Shown piece by piece: positions 32,171-35,450 of a stretch of DNA of 35,450 bases (positions within the stretch are counted from its first letter, which is position 1; every line of letters begins with the position of its first letter). The position numbers and the translations under genes are program-made. Source of the DNA: Nostoc sp. WHI (GTDB lineage: Bacteria > Cyanobacteriota > Cyanobacteriia > Cyanobacteriales > Nostocaceae); assembly GCF_015714725.1 (NCBI RefSeq), contig NZ_WBKM01000134.1, forward strand, positions 1 to 35,450. Direction: 5' to 3'. The notes under the pieces were generated by a model. The model did not search any database and was not told the origin of the DNA. It saw nothing but the letters and a program-made list of their open reading frames with translations.

Positions 32171-32758
32171 TTACTCAGCATTCAGGATTGGCAATTCAGT
32201 ACTCTCACCGTCAAGTCCTCTATCTTTGGTTTGTGATATCACCCAGTAGCGATAATCTGCCAAAAGTTGATTTGATAACCGTTGCTTAACCGTTAACAGG
32301 ACGCTTTTGAGCAAACCATTGCCCGTAGCTTCTAAAATTGGCTTGGGAGTGAAGGAAAATGGCGGTGGAAAATCCACCAGCACTTCTAAATCAGCTCTTC
32401 CTTGCAAACGAGTGCCAGTGCTAAACTCTTTGGGAGACAAATGCCCTTTTAAATTGAGAGCAAAGCGCTGGTTAATATACTCGAAACCCAGGATTTCACA
32501 GCCTAGCGATCGCAAATAAATTATTCCATTTGATTCTGCCCAAACTCTCATGTCTACAGTAGGTTGAATACTCAGTGACATAAAAGTTAGCGGACGCATT
32601 TTCAAGCGAAATACTTCCTCAGAAAGCTGCTGAATCCGGCTATTGTCAACCAAAGCTTTAACCAGACGTTGAGGCTGACGCAAGTAGTGCTGAATGGGAA
32701 TAGGCTGCTCTGGAACAGCGATTTCAACCGATTGTGAGGCAGTAAACCGGGTAGCCAT
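32171..32758 (-). CDS. DUF1997 family protein
   Basis: This 195-aa protein matches DUF1997, conserved in cyanobacteria and chloroplasts. Landmarks are IPIQHYLRQPQRLVKAL, EEVFRLKMRPLTFMSLSIQPTVDMRVW, and PPPFSFTPKPILEATGNGLLKSVLLTVKQRL. It is predicted soluble with a steroidogenic-type (START-like) sheet-helix order; the function is unknown. It lies convergent with rnhB and near rne and pheA, an order seen in other Nostocales from memory. ATG 32758. The last residues (ELPILNAE) come from an ordinary tail. Confidence 0.87.
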   Translation of the reverse strand: MATRFTASQSVEIAVPEQPIPIQHYLRQPQRLVKALVDNSRIQQLSEEVFRLKMRPLTFMSLSIQPTVDMRVWAESNGIIYLRSLGCEILGFEYINQRFALNLKGHLSPKEFSTGTRLQGRADLEVLVDFPPPFSFTPKPILEATGNGLLKSVLLTVKQRLSNQLLADYRYWVISQTKDRGLDGESTELPILNAE

Positions 32759-33221
32759 GAGCGGATAAAAATATCTGTTTCTTGATTTTAATATTTTTTA
32801 ATAAATTATATCTGTTTGCCGGAAATTACAAAGTTTATTGACTATAAAAATTATCATTGCTTATTAGCCATACATTATTAGCAAAAAGCTGATACGTTCA
32901 TTATTATCTTCTCTTTAATAAAGAGAAATTAGGAATTAACTATTGACACAAAAACAATAATATGCAATCTCTATTTTGCGAGAAACCAATATAATTTCTT
33001 TTAAATCTTCAGAGAGATTTAGCTAAAAACTGCCAGGAATTAGTCTGGTAGAAGACTGATTCCCATAACTTTTTTTCCTGGATTCATATTTCGGTATATT
33101 CGTTTAGTGCGTAAATTTTACAAATAACAGTGTTTAGTAAGAATAGGTGTTAAATATATTTGCCAAACCCAAAATATCATACCTCTGTTTACCCTTAAAC
33201 TTGTAACTCAAGGCTAAAGAC
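32759..33221. other. Divergent intergenic region before pheA, with terminator-like hairpin
   Basis: The 463-base AT-rich gap holds promoters for both neighbours. The hairpin at 33036-33076 is the main structure; no gene is visible. Confidence 0.65.
33036..33076 (+). terminator. Terminator-like hairpin in the pheA upstream region (possible attenuator)
   Basis: GGAATTAGTC (33036-33045) pairs with GACTGATTCC (33054-33063), with one G-U pair and an eight-base loop. A run of seven T follows at 33070-33076. No plus-strand gene ends nearby (rnhB ends 870 bases upstream, beyond a minus-strand gene), so it may stop a pheA leader or a small RNA. Confidence 0.5.
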
Positions 33222-34124
33222 ATGACTTTATCGATCGCACATTTAGGGCCTCCCGGCACTTACTCAGAACAAGCAGCAGTTTTTTATGTCAATTGGCTAA
33301 ACAAAAGTACGGGAGTTGAAGCTATATTATCTCCCTATCTCAGTATTTCCCAATCACTGCAAGCCGTTGCTAATGGTGAAACCCACTTAGCTGTCGTGCC
33401 TGTGGAAAATTCTATTGAAGGAAGTGTTACCACAACACTGGATACACTGTGGCATTTGGACAGTTTGCGGATTCAGTTGGCTTTGGTATTACCCATTGCC
33501 CATATGTTAATTTCCTGTGCGTCTAATTTAGATAGCATTAAAACTGTTTACTCTCACCCGCAAGCTTTAGCACAATGTCAAGGCTGGTTAGGGCGGTTTC
33601 TCCCAACTGTACAGATTATTCCAAACAATTCCACAACCGAAGCACTACAGCGATTGGAGCAAGATACTACAACAGCAGCGATCGCCTCTAGTAGAGCAGC
33701 TCAACTCTACAACCTGCCCATACTTGCCAGTGGTATTAACGACTATTCAGAAAACTTTACGCGTTTTTGGGTAGTAAGTCAGGGTGAAGCGGATGCTGGA
33801 TACCAGAAATCAAAAGCAAGTGCTAGTCACACATCGCTGGCTTTTAGTATGCCTGCCAACACACCCGGAGCATTGGTCAAACCTTTGCAAATATTTGCTC
33901 ACTTAGGGATTAACCTCAGCCGGATTGAATCTCGTCCGACGAAGCGATCGCTAGGCGAATACTTGTTTTTCATGGATCTAGAAGCGGATGCTAGCGAAGC
34001 ACAGATGCAATCTGCTTTAGCAGAATTAACTATCCATACAGAGATTTTAAAAATTCTTGGCGCTTACAATATTTTGCCAATCAACGCTCTTAACTCTCTT
34101 GATAAGTTAGGAGTTATTAGTTAG
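33222..34124 (+). CDS. pheA: Prephenate dehydratase
   Basis: This 300-aa enzyme converts prephenate to phenylpyruvate in phenylalanine synthesis. The catalytic domain (1-190) shows HLGPPGTYSEQAAV, VVPVENSIEGSVTTTLDTL and the key TRF motif (180-182, SENFTRFWVVS). The ACT regulatory domain (about 203-285) has GALV (216-219) and ESRP (236-239), which bind phenylalanine for feedback inhibition. It is monofunctional, with no chorismate mutase domain, as usual in cyanobacteria. ATG 33222 is preceded by CAAGGCTAAAGAC. A terminator-like hairpin lies about 150 bases upstream. Confidence 0.97.
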   Translation: MTLSIAHLGPPGTYSEQAAVFYVNWLNKSTGVEAILSPYLSISQSLQAVANGETHLAVVPVENSIEGSVTTTLDTLWHLDSLRIQLALVLPIAHMLISCASNLDSIKTVYSHPQALAQCQGWLGRFLPTVQIIPNNSTTEALQRLEQDTTTAAIASSRAAQLYNLPILASGINDYSENFTRFWVVSQGEADAGYQKSKASASHTSLAFSMPANTPGALVKPLQIFAHLGINLSRIESRPTKRSLGEYLFFMDLEADASEAQMQSALAELTIHTEILKILGAYNILPINALNSLDKLGVIS

Positions 34125-34243
34125 GAGTCAAGAGTTATTAGTTATGATTTCGGAATTCTCAGTTAATGACTATAAATTATAAGTTGTCAATCTTTTATTT
34201 TTTGTTATTTCTTCCTAATTCTTAACTCCTAACTCCTCATTCC
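34106..34243. repeat. TTAGGAGT heptamer-type repeats in inverted arrangement
   Basis: Plus-oriented GTTAGGAGT units (34106-34143) face TAACTCCTAACTCCT units (34217-34237) across about 80 bases. The halves could pair in RNA across the pheA/LON-domain convergent junction. Confidence 0.65.
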
Positions 34244-34891
34244 TCACTTTTCATTAAATGTATCTTTGAGAACAGCACGAGCCGCCAAGTGATTACGAGT
34301 AGAAGTTAAAATTTCTGCTTCCCGCTCTAGACGAGTTGCAGTATCTTGCATTTCTAGCAATAACTGCTGCTCGGCGGCGACACCGTAGAGGTTACTGGCT
34401 ACCCAATAAGATAGCTCTGTTGGTAAATCAGGCAAATCTTCTGGCAACTCAATATTTTGTTCAGTTAATTTTGCTGACAGACGCACAACATCTCGCAGTA
34501 GTTGTTCTACTTCAGTTGACAAAGGTCGCAAATCTTTAGTTGGTGGGTGGTCTTCAATCCACTCCACTAAGCCAACGCGGTATGGCTTTTCACGAATATA
34601 CTCTAATACACGAAATCTTTGTTGCCCCAAAGTCAACATCTTCATCCGATCATCTGGCATCCGTTGATGATGAACGATTTCCGCACAGCAGCCAGTGTCT
34701 GCAATTGTGCCTTTGACTGGATCTACCATCAAAACACCGAACCTGCGATCGCTCTCCAAAATCGTGTTCATCATGATTCGGTAGCGAAATTCAAAAATGT
34801 GCAAGGGCAATGGTCTGGTAGGAAACAGAACTACTTCTGGTAACGGGAACAGAGGTAGTTCACGAACTGCAATTTTAGAAGATGATGTCAT
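34244..34891 (-). CDS. LON peptidase N-terminal (substrate-binding) domain protein
   Basis: This 215-aa protein is a stand-alone LON substrate-binding domain without protease or ATPase parts. Landmarks are ELPLFPLPEVVLFPTRPLPLHIFEFRYR, the RRFGVLMVDP block and the later LTLGQQRFRVLEYIREKPYRVGLVEWIED, then a helical C-terminal part. Such proteins are widespread in bacteria; the role is unproven, perhaps in protein quality control. It lies downstream of rpsJ on the same strand, but a terminator separates them. The start is ATG 34891. Confidence 0.92.
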   Translation of the reverse strand: MTSSSKIAVRELPLFPLPEVVLFPTRPLPLHIFEFRYRIMMNTILESDRRFGVLMVDPVKGTIADTGCCAEIVHHQRMPDDRMKMLTLGQQRFRVLEYIREKPYRVGLVEWIEDHPPTKDLRPLSTEVEQLLRDVVRLSAKLTEQNIELPEDLPDLPTELSYWVASNLYGVAAEQQLLLEMQDTATRLEREAEILTSTRNHLAARAVLKDTFNEK

Positions 34892-34980
34892 TGTTATTTT
34901 GGTATAAACTTAATCTTAAAATTTATTTTTCTCTTCTTTTACCGCACTTTTTCTACATTCTATCATTTGTTTCCTAGCTA

Positions 34981-35013
34981 AATAAAAGCCCTGAGATATA
35001 TTTCTTCAGGGCT
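34981..35013 (-). terminator. Rho-independent terminator of rpsJ
   Basis: AGCCCTGA (34987-34994) pairs with TCAGGGCT (35006-35013). Reading the minus strand, TTTTATTT follows the stem. It lies 76 bases past the rpsJ stop codon. Confidence 0.82.
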
Positions 35014-35088
35014 ATGCAAATATTTATACTAATATTATTAGTCATTTGTCCTTTTTTATTTGTCAAAGTACTAATGACTAATAACTAA

Positions 35089-35406
35089 TTAAAGTTTAAC
35101 TTCGATATCCACACCCGATGGTAAATCCAATTTCATCAGGGCATCAATAGTTTTAGAAGAGGGCTGGTAAATGTCAATAATCCGGCGATGAGTACGGGTT
35201 TCAAAGTGTTCTCGTGAATCTTTATCTACGTGAGGCGATCGGAGCACACAATAGATCCGACGTTTTGTTGGTAAAGGAATTGGGCCTATGGCTGTGGCGT
35301 TGGTGCGGTTAGCTGTATCTACAATCTTCTCGCAAGATGCATCCAATAAGCGTCGGTCAAAAGCCTGTAAGCGAATTCTAATCTTCTGCTGCTGTAGAGT
35401 TGCCAT
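35089..35406 (-). CDS. rpsJ: 30S ribosomal protein S10
   Basis: This 105-aa protein is ribosomal protein S10, also a NusB partner in antitermination. Diagnostic parts are [62 protein letters not shown] and a final [11 protein letters not shown]. Length is normal. In cyanobacteria it usually follows fusA and tuf on the same strand; those would lie beyond the right edge. ATG 35406. A G-rich heptamer remnant (GGGGAGTGGGGAGTGG) follows at the edge, upstream of the gene. The intrinsic terminator downstream ends the operon. Confidence 0.98.
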   Translation of the reverse strand: MATLQQQKIRIRLQAFDRRLLDASCEKIVDTANRTNATAIGPIPLPTKRRIYCVLRSPHVDKDSREHFETRTHRRIIDIYQPSSKTIDALMKLDLPSGVDIEVKL

Positions 35407-35433
35407 CTTTAATTGTCCAGGTTCTGCGTAATT

Positions 35434-35450
35434 AGGGGAGTGGGGAGTGG
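35434..35450. repeat. G-rich heptamer repeat at the window edge
   Basis: GGGGAGTGGGGAGTGG is the same heptamer family as 13487-13535, cut off by the edge of the window. Confidence 0.7.

Overview
The window looks like chromosomal DNA of a filamentous, Nostoc/Anabaena-type (Nostocales) cyanobacterium. The evidence is frequent HIP1 octamers (GCGATCGC), many heptamer tandem repeats of the STRR kind, small MITE-like elements, and cyanobacterium-typical genes: a GlpX-type F/SBPase, DUF1830, DUF4079, DUF1997, a DICT-domain regulator, and the order radical SAM (TIGR03960-type) - rne - rnhB - DUF1997 - pheA. No rRNA, tRNA, CRISPR array, complete insertion sequence or prophage was seen.

Layout. 1-458 is a perfect 21-bp tandem array running off the left edge. 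608-2513 holds two subunits of a branched-chain/neutral amino acid ABC transporter (LivM/NatC-like permease and LivG/NatA-like ATPase). 2562-3741 is a scarred accessory patch: a HicB antitoxin with an apparently gutted hicA, a Uma2-family protein, and a decayed second copy of part of livG. 3752-7223 carries a HIT protein, a small 41-aa ORF with its own terminator, hemA (first committed step of tetrapyrrole synthesis) and glpX (Calvin cycle). 7562-11531 carries grxC, tadA, a PlsC-like acyltransferase, a secreted helical protein, and the bolA/CGFS-glutaredoxin pair. 11886-16144 carries a small conserved protein, an atypical OmpR-type response regulator, an ABC ATPase with a membrane protein, and the DUF4079 and DUF1830 proteins. 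16734-20467 carries a B12-binding radical SAM protein, then a DICT/degenerate HD-GYP regulator coupled by ATGA overlap to a pentapeptide-repeat protein. 20545-22341 is a second accessory patch (VapBC-type pair, two coupled small unknown genes, one unknown protein). 22482-25641 holds a CPBP-family membrane protease, clpS, small unknown genes and a STAS protein. 25788-34124 holds the radical SAM / rne / rnhB / DUF1997 / pheA block. 34244-35406 ends with a LON-substrate-binding-domain protein and rpsJ.

Most genes are housekeeping. Less ordinary signals are: the 21-bp array with an open frame running to position 580; the hicA deletion remnant; intergenic-type repeats inserted in frame in the TIGR03960-type gene; competing RNA structures ahead of the radical SAM gene at 16734; a 901-nt gap ahead of rne; a terminator-like hairpin ahead of pheA; and a palindrome plus CRP-like half-sites at 24877-24938. 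I found no clear new multi-gene defence or biosynthetic system. The best candidates for undescribed biology are the small coupled pair at 21364-21803 and the DICT/pentapeptide pair. All function calls rest on recognition by eye; no database search was run.
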